Source: Clostridia bacterium (lineage in GTDB: Bacteria > Bacillota > Clostridia > Acetivibrionales > JAFADI01). From it: a stretch of 64,000 nucleotides of DNA. The stretch spans positions 47,818-111,817 of the forward strand of contig JAOAAU010000007.1 in the NCBI GenBank assembly GCA_026418695.1. Reading direction: 5' to 3'. Every line of letters begins with the position of its first letter. The first letter of the stretch is position 1. Under the pieces are notes generated by a model, which was given only the letters and a program-made list of their open reading frames with translations, did no database searches and was not told the DNA's origin. The translations under genes and the position numbers were made by a program. Below are positions 1 through 7,620 of the stretch, in pieces.

Positions 1-442
1 CAGCATCCATATTGATTCTTGCATGCATGTCAAGAATTCTTCTTTGGCGGTCCTCTTCCGCCTCTGCAAACAGCTTTTCGCACACCGACCGGATGGTTTT
101 TGACAGGATATCGGGGTCAATATCCAGCTTGATCAGATATTCCTCGGCTCCAAGCTTCATGGCTTCCTTCACAAGATGAAATTCGTCATAGCTGCTCAGC
201 ACGATAAACTTTGCTTTGGTATGGCTGCTTTTCAGCCTGCGGATCATCTCAAGCCCATCCATTACTGGCATTTTAATGTCCGTAATGACAATATCGGGCT
301 GCAGGTTTTCAACAAGCCTGATTCCTTCCTCTCCATTGCAGGCTTCTCCCAGAACTTCACAATCAAGGCTTTCCCAGGGGATCATAGATTTCAAGCCAAT
401 CCTGGATAGAGCTTCGTCATCCACGATGATAATCCTATACAT
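1..442 (-). CDS. YesN-type response regulator, C-terminus outside window
   Basis: The reverse strand encodes MYRIIIVDDEALSRIGLKSM..., a receiver domain. It has the acidic pair D8/D9, the phospho-acceptor D55 in DIVITDIKMP, and the conserved Ser-Ser/Lys region (FIVLSSYDEF, EYLIKLD). The reading frame is open to the window edge, so only about 147 residues are visible and the expected AraC-type DNA-binding half lies outside. The ATG overlaps the stop codon of the upstream kinase by 8 nt (ATGTATAG), showing translational coupling. By family and pairing it should be the cytoplasmic regulator phosphorylated by the YesM-like kinase at 435-2279, probably controlling uronate or pectin genes. The ORF track missed it because it has no stop in the window. 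Confidence 0.9.
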   Translation of the reverse strand, partial: MYRIIIVDDEALSRIGLKSMIPWESLDCEVLGEACNGEEGIRLVENLQPDIVITDIKMPVMDGLEMIRRLKSSHTKAKFIVLSSYDEFHLVKEAMKLGAEEYLIKLDIDPDILSKTIRSVCEKLFAEAEEDRQRRILDMHARINMDA

Positions 443-2279
443 TCACGGTCCCCCTCTCTTCTACAGAATTCATATACAATCCGGGAATCCTCACAAAAAC
501 CCGGGTATATTCTCCTACCTTACTTTCGATATGAATGCCATACTGTTCCCCATAAACCAGTTTGATTCTTTCATTCACATTTCTGATACCGATCGCGCTG
601 AATCCTCTTTTTGTATCCTCTTGCTTATCTTCTCTCAACAGGATTTCAATTTGTTCTTCCGTCATACCAATCCCATCATCCTCAATGCATATTTCCAATG
701 CTTCGGGTTTTCCTACGACATGAATCGTGATCAGTCCCGAGTCTTTCTTAGGTTCAATTCCGTGGAAAATAGCATTTTCAACCAGAGGCTGCAGCGTCAT
801 CTTCAGGATCTTACAATTTAAAAGATCTTCATTCTCAACCTGATACTTTACTTCGACACTTTCCATATACCTAAGCTTCTGGATTAAAACATAGTCATTT
901 AACAGCGCCAACTCTTCTTTTAGGGTTATTTCCTGCGAAGTATCTCCAAGTGTGTTTTTTAAAAGTCTTCCCAGAGAAGTAATGGCATCCCGGACGCCAT
1001 CAGCTTTTTGTATGATGGCAATCCATCTTATGGAATTCAGTGTATTGTAGAGAAAATGGGGGTTGATCTGGCTTTGAAGCATTCGAAGCTCCAGATGCCT
1101 TTTCTTACTTTCCTCCTCAAGCAGCTGCTTCATTAAGCCGTTGATGTTTTCTGTCATATGATTGATGCCTTTACCCAGCATCCCCAGTTCATCATCCCCT
1201 TCAATTCCCGGCTCTTTGCTGAAATCGCCCGAGGCAATCCTTTTCATTTTCTTTAATATGCGCCGGAGAGGACTGGTAAGGTTATAAGAAAGGAAAACGG
1301 ACAAAACTGAGGAAAGACAAATGCTGCAGAAGAAAAGTAGAATACTGATATAAACCAGGGTTGTTTTCTGTTTTGCCAGAAAAGCATTGGATACCTCTTG
1401 AATGATGACCCAATCATTGACATTGGATTTGCAAAAAACCAGATTTTTTTCCTTCCCGTTGATGCTGGCCGTAATATATCCTGAGCCTTTATGGAGGATG
1501 TCTTTGAAATACGGCTCCTGATGAATACTCTTGCCGATACGCTTTCCATCACTATGAAAAATCAGGGTTCCCTGAGGGTCAATGAGAAAAATAACATCTT
1601 CCCTGTTTACTGCATAATTCTCAAAGAGATCCGAGATCAGCGAGCTTTTGAAAGCAATAAAACTCCATCCGATCTGTTGGTTGTTCCTTGTATTGATAAT
1701 CGGCCGGATGAATGGGAAGATATACGGATCCGTCTTCACTGAAGCAGGATTTTCAACGATCGGCTGCCAGTTCACCTTCCACCCGTTCATCATCTGTCGT
1801 TTGAACCAGTCATACTGTACAATCTCATCTTTATCGACCAATGCAGCATCCAGGCCATCTCTGATATCCACGCCATTGTCTCCAATGATCAGCAGAGAGG
1901 ATATATACTTTTCCAGGGATGTCCCCAAAATTGTACTATGGACGGCGTTGTAAAAGTTCATCGAGTGATTCACAAATTCCTGGTCCTGTTTGTCCCACTC
2001 TTTAAGAAACAGTTTGTCATAGTTGGAATTCACAGTAATGTCGGTGGTATTGATAAAAATCCAGTCGGACAGCTGCTCTGCCAGCTTTAATTGCTTGTCG
2101 ATATTGCTCATGATATAGGTTAGGTCTGAGGTCGCATTCTGAACCATGCTGGCATTGAGCATCTTTTTTTCATCATAGTAATAGTAGAGGCTGATAGCTA
2201 ATGCAGGAATCACAGCGATCAGGGTAAAATAAACGATCAGCTTGTTTTTTAAGCTTTTGGGCTTCTTGATGTTGATCAT
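435..2279 (-). CDS. YesM-type sensor histidine kinase
   Basis: This 614-residue membrane kinase has a TM helix at about 12-34, an extracytoplasmic sensor region (about 35-305, Cache-like), a second TM at about 308-331, and a HAMP linker at about 335-385. The His_kinase domain has the motif QSQINPHFLYN near 405. The ATPase domain has an N box (PLVENAIFHG, about 496) and a G1 box (DDGIGM). This is the standard order of the B. subtilis YesM/LytS-like family, which phosphorylates AraC-type regulators such as the one encoded next (8-nt overlap). Its position in a uronate locus suggests that it senses extracellular pectin or another uronic-acid polymer. That ligand assignment is inference. Confidence 0.93.
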   Translation of the reverse strand: MINIKKPKSLKNKLIVYFTLIAVIPALAISLYYYYDEKKMLNASMVQNATSDLTYIMSNIDKQLKLAEQLSDWIFINTTDITVNSNYDKLFLKEWDKQDQEFVNHSMNFYNAVHSTILGTSLEKYISSLLIIGDNGVDIRDGLDAALVDKDEIVQYDWFKRQMMNGWKVNWQPIVENPASVKTDPYIFPFIRPIINTRNNQQIGWSFIAFKSSLISDLFENYAVNREDVIFLIDPQGTLIFHSDGKRIGKSIHQEPYFKDILHKGSGYITASINGKEKNLVFCKSNVNDWVIIQEVSNAFLAKQKTTLVYISILLFFCSICLSSVLSVFLSYNLTSPLRRILKKMKRIASGDFSKEPGIEGDDELGMLGKGINHMTENINGLMKQLLEEESKKRHLELRMLQSQINPHFLYNTLNSIRWIAIIQKADGVRDAITSLGRLLKNTLGDTSQEITLKEELALLNDYVLIQKLRYMESVEVKYQVENEDLLNCKILKMTLQPLVENAIFHGIEPKKDSGLITIHVVGKPEALEICIEDDGIGMTEEQIEILLREDKQEDTKRGFSAIGIRNVNERIKLVYGEQYGIHIESKVGEYTRVFVRIPGLYMNSVEERGTVNV

Positions 2280-2399
2280 CCGACCTTCGTCCTCACGTGA
2301 TTTTTGATGTTTTTATTCGGGTGTTTCAAATGAAAGGCTAATGCTCTGGAAGTATATTAATATTTTATAACAAATCAGACTCCGATGCAAAATATTCCG

Positions 2400-4274
2400 T
2401 TATCTTCCACAAAGGAATGCAACTTCAACAGTAACATCAAGCTCAGGTTTTTTTAACTCCAGGTCGATGGTATATACGTCCGTATCCATCCCCCAATGAT
2501 CTTTAAATACATTTTTCTTAATGCTGCATTCCATTCTTTCCTGGTCAAACACTATGTCTACCCTTCCGCTTCCCCCGGACATACTCACCACACCATCCCC
2601 TGTACTTACGGGTTCATGAAAGGAAACAAACCGTTCTATGATTGAAGCAGGCTTCTCTTCAAATTGGAATTCATCCCTCAGCACCAGCTTTACCTCAGAG
2701 GTCTTATAAAAGGAAAAGGCTCGCTGAAGGGATTTTAGATTTCTCAAGGCATAAGCTTTCGTAATATCTAAAGAAAAGATATCCGTTTCCGCTCCTATTT
2801 GAACATTTAGAACTTTTGCAGCATGTTCCGATTCCTCCGATTGGAAACAGCCGTCTATGATAGGCACGGAATGCCCCTGGGAGCCATTGCAGAAAAAGCT
2901 GTACCTTTCCGATCCGAAATACTGTCGCGTATACTCGCCTGCGCCGGTATCCGTCAGCAAGGTTTCTCCATTGACGTGCAGGATGAAATTGCCGATATCA
3001 TTGTGATTGTGGGGCTCCTCATTGTGCCCTCCCTTTGCAGCAAAACAGATAATTTCCTGATCCTGAACTTTCCTTGATATGAACCATTGAGCATCTTCCA
3101 GGAAATACGCTTCTTCAGCAAGCTTGCTTTCCGCATATTCAGGATTGCTCCATACAAAATCCCGGATAAAATGTGCCCACCGGTGGCAATGATCATCCCT
3201 AACACCTGCCTTGAATCTGTTGTCGGGAATCCCCACTTCCGGAAACCGCTCTTTCAAATAATGTGTAAGTCCCAACTGAAACCTCGACGTTGTAAATCCG
3301 TCAGAAAAGCTGATGACCTTATTCTCGCTCAAATAGCATTTCTGCTGGAACAGCGCGATCTGCCGGACCTTGTCGTTTTCCATCATATCCAGTTTTCCTG
3401 CAGTCCGCTGCTTCAAAAGCGCAGCAAAGTATGTAAAGAAGCCGAACCCGTAAATCCAGTAGGAAAGTCCCTCCGTGCAGGCCCCATCCATACCGAAGCC
3501 CGCTAGAAAGCATTCCATCGCATTGATGACTCTATTGAGGATAGATGCAAGAATCAAGTCATCCTGAATCAAATAGATCGCAGCAGCTCCAATAGAACCT
3601 GCACAGACAGCAGACCAGTTCATGGTGCAGGTTTCCCACCAAAACATGGAGTTCAAAGCACAGTACGGCTCCAAGAGTCTTTCCCTGATTTCTTTTCTTG
3701 CTCTTAAAACAACCATTGGTGCAAGTTTGTCCTCCAACAGATAGAGGATCTCCGCCAGCGAGAATCCGGTCTCCGCAGAAAATAAATCAATATAGGCTTT
3801 ATGCTCACGGAAATTCCCCTGGATCTTTCCATCACTTTTGCTGAGATTATTCACATGGTCAATAAAATGAATTCCTTGCTCGGGGAGATGGGCAGGCAGG
3901 CACCAGGTGTATTCATCACAAATCGCCCAAAGGATATCCTCAAGACTATCCAAATACTTCTTTTCTCCGGAAACAATCGAAAGAAGGGCCAAGGCATTCA
4001 GCCTTCCCCTTCTTTCAAAATACACTTTCTCAAATGCTATTCTGTTTCCTGTTTCAGCATACAGCTTGTGCAAGGAAAAGGGCAATACCTGAATGGAGCC
4101 CTGCAAATATTGCAGGGCGATATCGGTTATCTCCCGAAGCATTTCACCATAGTACGGGGACAGCTTGATTTTTTCCCATCTTTGGAGGTCTCTTCCCTCT
4201 TCAAAAAGACCTGATCCGTTTTGTCTCGCAGTACTTCCATAGCTTAATGCATCCAATATCTCCTTGATATTCAT
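2400..4274 (-). CDS. Heparinase II/III-like protein (putative uronic-acid polysaccharide or oligosaccharide lyase)
   Basis: The C-terminal half carries the heparinase II/III signature: a HNHNDIGNFILHVNGE stretch at about residues 420-436 followed by LLTDTGAGEYTRQYF, then a beta-rich tail. The N-terminal half (about 1-390) is helical and fits the (alpha/alpha) toroid of these lyases. I start at ATG 4274 (MNIKEILDAL...), which has GGAGG seven bases upstream; the track's start 69 nt further upstream has no ribosome binding site. The protein is then about 624 aa. No signal peptide is visible, so it probably acts on imported oligosaccharides in the cytoplasm, producing unsaturated uronates that KdgF, KduI and KduD could use. 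The exact substrate cannot be read from the sequence; hydrolase or lyase action on other acidic glycans is possible. Confidence 0.82.
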   Translation of the reverse strand: MNIKEILDALSYGSTARQNGSGLFEEGRDLQRWEKIKLSPYYGEMLREITDIALQYLQGSIQVLPFSLHKLYAETGNRIAFEKVYFERRGRLNALALLSIVSGEKKYLDSLEDILWAICDEYTWCLPAHLPEQGIHFIDHVNNLSKSDGKIQGNFREHKAYIDLFSAETGFSLAEILYLLEDKLAPMVVLRARKEIRERLLEPYCALNSMFWWETCTMNWSAVCAGSIGAAAIYLIQDDLILASILNRVINAMECFLAGFGMDGACTEGLSYWIYGFGFFTYFAALLKQRTAGKLDMMENDKVRQIALFQQKCYLSENKVISFSDGFTTSRFQLGLTHYLKERFPEVGIPDNRFKAGVRDDHCHRWAHFIRDFVWSNPEYAESKLAEEAYFLEDAQWFISRKVQDQEIICFAAKGGHNEEPHNHNDIGNFILHVNGETLLTDTGAGEYTRQYFGSERYSFFCNGSQGHSVPIIDGCFQSEESEHAAKVLNVQIGAETDIFSLDITKAYALRNLKSLQRAFSFYKTSEVKLVLRDEFQFEEKPASIIERFVSFHEPVSTGDGVVSMSGGSGRVDIVFDQERMECSIKKNVFKDHWGMDTDVYTIDLELKKPELDVTVEVAFLCGR

Positions 4275-4542
4275 CCGGGTACCTCCACTGCTTTTTATAC
4301 TTAAGTAACCATTTGCTTCGGGATCAACGGATAAGGTATACAAGACCCTATGATAATCATTATATGAGCAAGCTGTTCATATTTGAATGAATCGAGTTTT
4401 TGGAAAACCTGCATTATTTTTTTAAAATAATGACATTCGGGTTGTTCGACATGACCGGACATATCGAAATCTTTATCCTGCCTTTTTTCATATACTTTTT
4501 TTCAAAAACATAATACGATCTTTCGAAAACATGACCAATACA

Positions 4543-5181
4543 TTAAAATCCTGTTTCCTCAGCAATCATGATCACAGAAATTCTGCCCTCAAACTTCATC
4601 CCATGATTGATGATTCCAATAACATTATCAATCCTTTCAGGAGTTACGCACTCCATACACCTTCCGGTCTCGGTGCAGGGCGTTTTGTGACCGTTCCTCA
4701 GCGCGTTCATGGGAGCTATATTCTTTAATCTTTTTAAGGCCTCATCAACATTTTTGACAACCTTATTGGCACCAGCGATAACGATTACTCTCTTAGGACC
4801 AAAAATCATTCCAGCAACTCTATTCCCTGAAGAATCTACATTTACCAGTTCGCCCTGTCTGGTGACAGCATTGGTGCCTGTAACAAGAAAATCTGCGAGA
4901 AGCGATTGCCTGTATATCTCAACAATTTCATCAAACGGAAGACTCTGATAGCGATCAAAGAAGTGATATTCTCCGTTCCTGAATATATCAACAAGCTCCA
5001 TTTCACTGATGGTTTCCGACCCTCCGAGAGCAACACTGGAAGCCGGAGGAATCATCCTCAGGACCATTCCTTTTGCTTCATCAAGGTTTTCTGCGTAATG
5101 CGCATCATAACCCTTTTGGTTTAAAATCCCTACCATTTCCTTCGCCAGCATCTGATACTGCCATTTTCTATATTTATTCAC
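4543..5181 (-). CDS. LUD-domain (LutC/YkgG-like) protein, orphan
   Basis: This protein of about 212 aa belongs to the LUD (DUF162) family. Visible are the SSVALGGSETISEMEL segment, FLVTGTNAVTRQGELVNVD and GPKRVIVIAGANKVVKNVDEAL, which are typical of this fold. The chosen GTG at 5181 has GGAGG seven bases upstream and gives MNKYRKWQYQ; the track's ATG 18 nt upstream would overlap that ribosome binding site. LUD proteins usually work with LutA and LutB in L-lactate oxidation, but no lutA or lutB is nearby. Four cysteines in TPCTETGRCMECVTPER could bind metal. Placed between uronate genes it may serve a redox or stress-linked step of sugar-acid breakdown, which is inference. Confidence 0.85.
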   Translation of the reverse strand: MNKYRKWQYQMLAKEMVGILNQKGYDAHYAENLDEAKGMVLRMIPPASSVALGGSETISEMELVDIFRNGEYHFFDRYQSLPFDEIVEIYRQSLLADFLVTGTNAVTRQGELVNVDSSGNRVAGMIFGPKRVIVIAGANKVVKNVDEALKRLKNIAPMNALRNGHKTPCTETGRCMECVTPERIDNVIGIINHGMKFEGRISVIMIAEETGF

Positions 5182-5277
5182 TGCTGCACCTCCGCTCAAT
5201 CTTAATAAGTGAAAGAAATTGTTGTCCTCTCCATTATTCCGGTCTCCAGAAAACCCCTATCTTTTTGAAACATAACT

Positions 5278-5727
5278 TTATACCAGTACTTTAACAACAA
5301 CCTTTCTGACCTTTTGCTTTGTTGACGCCTGAATACCCGGCATATGAGCATCCTCAGGAAACAGAATCATAAACTGACCTTTTTTAACCTCCATAAAATG
5401 CCCTTCTCCTTGAAAAAACTGTATGTCCTTATCAGGATTGTAATCCTGGGAACCGTTCATTTGTGATAAGCTTGCAAAGCCGATCCTTTCTTCTCCATCG
5501 GCTACATACTGAATGTCGATATACTTTCTATGTGCCTCCCATTTTCCTTCCTCAATGGGTTTGGTCTCATACTCCTGCACCAGTGCATATACTTCATCCC
5601 CCTGAATCGGATATCTTCCAGGCTCCATCGCAATAAAATCGTTATCATGAAGAAATTGCAGAGCAATATTCAGCCTTGAGCCTTGAGCTGTATATAGTTT
5701 TGAATTTTTAATATAGTCGAAAATCAT
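5278..5727 (-). CDS. YhcH/YjgK/YiaL family protein (DUF386, cupin-like)
   Basis: The 149-aa protein matches the YhcH/YjgK/YiaL family: the start MIFDYIKNSKLY, the central WEAHRKYIDIQYVADGEERI, and FMILFPEDAHMPGI with candidate metal ligands (His in EAHRKYID, Glu and His in PEDAHMP). Family members are double-stranded beta-helix proteins that occur in sialic-acid and rare-sugar operons; sugar anomerase or isomerase roles have been proposed. It follows the kduD terminator and precedes the LUD gene. In this locus a role in opening or epimerising uronate rings is plausible but not shown. The start is supported by GAGG eight bases upstream. Confidence 0.88.
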   Translation of the reverse strand: MIFDYIKNSKLYTAQGSRLNIALQFLHDNDFIAMEPGRYPIQGDEVYALVQEYETKPIEEGKWEAHRKYIDIQYVADGEERIGFASLSQMNGSQDYNPDKDIQFFQGEGHFMEVKKGQFMILFPEDAHMPGIQASTKQKVRKVVVKVLV

Positions 5728-5763
5728 TTTCCCTACCTCACTTTTTCAAATTTGGAAAAAGAA

Positions 5764-5797
5764 AAGGAGAAGGCTTGTTGATTCAATCCTTCTCCTT
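5764..5797 (-). terminator. Intrinsic terminator after kduD
   Basis: On the minus strand AAGGAGAAGG pairs perfectly with CCTTCTCCTT across a 14-nt loop and runs into TTCTTTTT. It sits 13 nt after the kduD stop and ends the kdgA-kdgK-kduI-kduD transcript, at least in part. The yhcH start lies only about 35 bp further on, so the downstream genes depend on read-through or a cramped promoter. Confidence 0.8.
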
Positions 5798-5810
5798 CGT
5801 AGTAATTCAA

Positions 5811-6572
5811 TCACCTTGCAAGCCATCCGCCATCCACTGCTACGATATATCCGTTCACATAGTCCGAGGCAGGAGACGCAAGGAATACAGCCGGTCCCAT
5901 TAAATCCTCCGGCAAACCCCATCTTCCCGCAGGAATTCTTTCCAGTATAGCAGCACTTCTATCCTGGTCCGCTCTCAGTGGTGCAGTATTGTTTGTAGCC
6001 ATATATCCTGGTGCAATGGCATTGATGTTGATGTTGTGCTTTGCCCATTCGTTGGCCATCGCCCTTGTGATTCCCATAACACCGCTCTTGCTTGCAGTAT
6101 AGGAAGGCACCCGGATTCCTCCCTGAAAGGAAAGCATGGAGGCGATATTGATGATTTTACCGCCGGTTCCCTGCTTGATGTACTGTTTTGCTGCAGCCTG
6201 GCTGAAAAAGAAAACCGTCTTGACGTTGATATTCATTACATCATCCCAGTCTTTTTCAGTAAAGTTGATGGCATCCTCTCTCCGGATGATTCCTGCATTG
6301 TTTACAAGGATATCCACTTTCCCGAACTTTTCAACAGCGCTATCGATGATTCCCTGAATGGGTTCAACACTCATGAGGTTTGCCTTGATTCCAAGGAATT
6401 TTCTTCCCATGGCCTCAATCTTTTCCTGGGTTTCAGGCATTTCCACATAATCCACCCCAACGATATCCGCACCAGCTTCTGCAAAAGCAAGGGACATTCC
6501 CTGTCCAAGACCCGTGCTGGCTCCGGTTACGATTGCTACTTTACCGTCTAATTTAAATTTATCCAATATCAT
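5811..6572 (-). CDS. kduD: 2-dehydro-3-deoxy-D-gluconate 5-dehydrogenase
   Basis: This is a 253-aa short-chain dehydrogenase with the nucleotide motif TGASTGLGQG (about 17-26), NNAG (about 91), the catalytic Ser in INIASMLSFQGG, and YTASK (about 157). Its KduD identity rests on ILDKFKLDGKVAIVTGASTGLGQGMS, the AINFTEKDWDDVMNIN segment, and the C-terminal YVNGYIVAVDGGWLAR. KduD reduces 2,5-diketo-3-deoxygluconate (DKII) to KDG with NAD(P)H in the cytoplasm, the step after KduI. It has AAAGGAGG upstream and is the last gene of the kdgA-kdgK-kduI-kduD run, followed by a terminator. Confidence 0.95.
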   Translation of the reverse strand: MILDKFKLDGKVAIVTGASTGLGQGMSLAFAEAGADIVGVDYVEMPETQEKIEAMGRKFLGIKANLMSVEPIQGIIDSAVEKFGKVDILVNNAGIIRREDAINFTEKDWDDVMNINVKTVFFFSQAAAKQYIKQGTGGKIINIASMLSFQGGIRVPSYTASKSGVMGITRAMANEWAKHNININAIAPGYMATNNTAPLRADQDRSAAILERIPAGRWGLPEDLMGPAVFLASPASDYVNGYIVAVDGGWLAR

Positions 6573-6614
6573 TGTAAAACCTCCTTTAAATTAATTTAAA
6601 ACCCTATCATGTTA

Positions 6615-6696
6615 GGGCGGATAGGATCGTCCGCCCCTACATTAATCATATCCGTTTAAATTCATTCACATGGGCGAGCCGATGTCTCGCCCCTAC
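6615..6696. repeat. Pair of REP-like palindromes in the kduI-kduD gap
   Basis: Two similar imperfect palindromes stand in the 126-bp gap. GGGCGGA...TCCGCCC is followed by CTAC, and GGGCGAG...CTCGCCC is also followed by CTAC. Both follow the pattern GTAGGGGCGnn(8)nnCGCCC on the minus strand and lie about 57 bp apart. This form is known as an abundant intergenic repeat in several bacterial groups. In the transcript they would form two stable hairpins between kduI and kduD, which could protect upstream mRNA from exonucleases. Confidence 0.75.
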
Positions 6697-6698
6697 GA

Positions 6699-7526
6699 TT
6701 ATTTTAAATCCTTCATAGCTACTGCATCCATATCGGAGAACACCTGGTTTTCTCCTACCATCCCCCAGATAAAGGTATAATTTCTGGTACCACAGCCTGA
6801 GTGAATGGACCAGCTTGGAGATATTACTGCTTCCTCATTCCTCATTACGATATGTCTTGTCTCTGTAGGCTCACCCATGTAGTGGAATACGACAGCATCC
6901 TCCGGCATGTTGAAATATAAATAGACTTCCATTCTTCTGTCATGGGTATGACAAGGCATGGTGTTCCAAACACTTCCGGGTTCGAGGATGGTCATTCCCA
7001 TGACCAACTGGCAGCTCTTCACACCCGCTGGATGAATGTATTTGTAGATGGTCCTTTGGTTGGATTCCGCCAGGGATCCCATTTTGGCAGGTTCCGCCTT
7101 GCTGATTTCAATCTTTTCTATGGGATACGACTTGTGGGCAGGCGCGCTGTTGAAATAGAACTTCGCCGGGTTCTTTGAATCCTCACTGGAGAAGATGATT
7201 TCCTTTGAACCCATGCCGATATACAAGCCGTCCCTGGTTTCAAGATCATACTTTACTCCGTCAACCGCAACGGTTCCTTTAGGTCCGATATTGATAATTC
7301 CCATTTCTCTTCTTTCAAGGAAGTATTCGGCTCGCAGTTCTTTGCCTGCTTCCAATGTAATCGGGCTGACAGGACACGCGGATCCTGTAATGATTCTGTC
7401 TACATGACTGTAAACCGTCTTGATTTCTCCAGGTGTGAACAATCCCTGGATCAGGAACTCCTCACGCAGTCTGGCTGTATCATAGGTTTTTACGTCTTTT
7501 GGATTTGCCGCATTTCTGATTTCCAT
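6699..7526 (-). CDS. kduI: 5-dehydro-4-deoxy-D-glucuronate isomerase
   Basis: The 275-aa length is that of KduI. The zinc site is plain: PCHTHDRRMEVYLYF at about 190 supplies two His and a Glu, and SPSWSIHSGCGTRNYTFIWGM at about 240 supplies the last His. The N-terminus (ANPKDVKTYDTARLREEFLIQGLF) is also typical. KduI isomerises 5-keto-4-deoxyuronate (DKI), the product of unsaturated galacturonate opening, to DKII for KduD. It lies directly upstream of kduD, separated by the REP-like pair. It is cytoplasmic; the start follows an AGGAGG-type site. Confidence 0.97.
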   Translation of the reverse strand: MEIRNAANPKDVKTYDTARLREEFLIQGLFTPGEIKTVYSHVDRIITGSACPVSPITLEAGKELRAEYFLERREMGIINIGPKGTVAVDGVKYDLETRDGLYIGMGSKEIIFSSEDSKNPAKFYFNSAPAHKSYPIEKIEISKAEPAKMGSLAESNQRTIYKYIHPAGVKSCQLVMGMTILEPGSVWNTMPCHTHDRRMEVYLYFNMPEDAVVFHYMGEPTETRHIVMRNEEAVISPSWSIHSGCGTRNYTFIWGMVGENQVFSDMDAVAMKDLK

Positions 7527-7551
7527 GTTTAAACCTCCTATTAATTATTAC

Positions 7552-7607
7552 CCCCTCCGCTTTGCTCGTCCCCCTAACAGGGGGACCACACCTCTGGTGT
7601 GGGGGTC
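7552..7607. repeat. GC-rich double-palindrome element in the kdgK-kduI gap
   Basis: The sequence CCCCTCCGCTTTGCTCGTCCCCC leads into two adjoining hairpins: GTCCCCC-taaca-GGGGGAC, then CCACACC-tct-GGTGTGG. The element is far more GC-rich than its surroundings and unlike the coding sequence around it. Elements beginning CCCCTCCGCTTCGCTC are found as dispersed intergenic repeats in Clostridia. It lies just after the kdgK stop (7621) inside the operon. As RNA it would form two strong stem-loops between kdgK and kduI. Confidence 0.7.
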
Positions 7608-7620
7608 ATTTTTAGTTTCG

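Noticed and set aside
216-821. 201-aa forward ORF over the left kinase and regulator
   Set aside because: It lies opposite two clearly coding genes, has no ribosome site and no recognisable motifs; it is a shadow.
6036-6551. 171-aa forward ORF opposite kduD
   Set aside because: kduD is complete on the minus strand; no independent start signal or similarity is visible.
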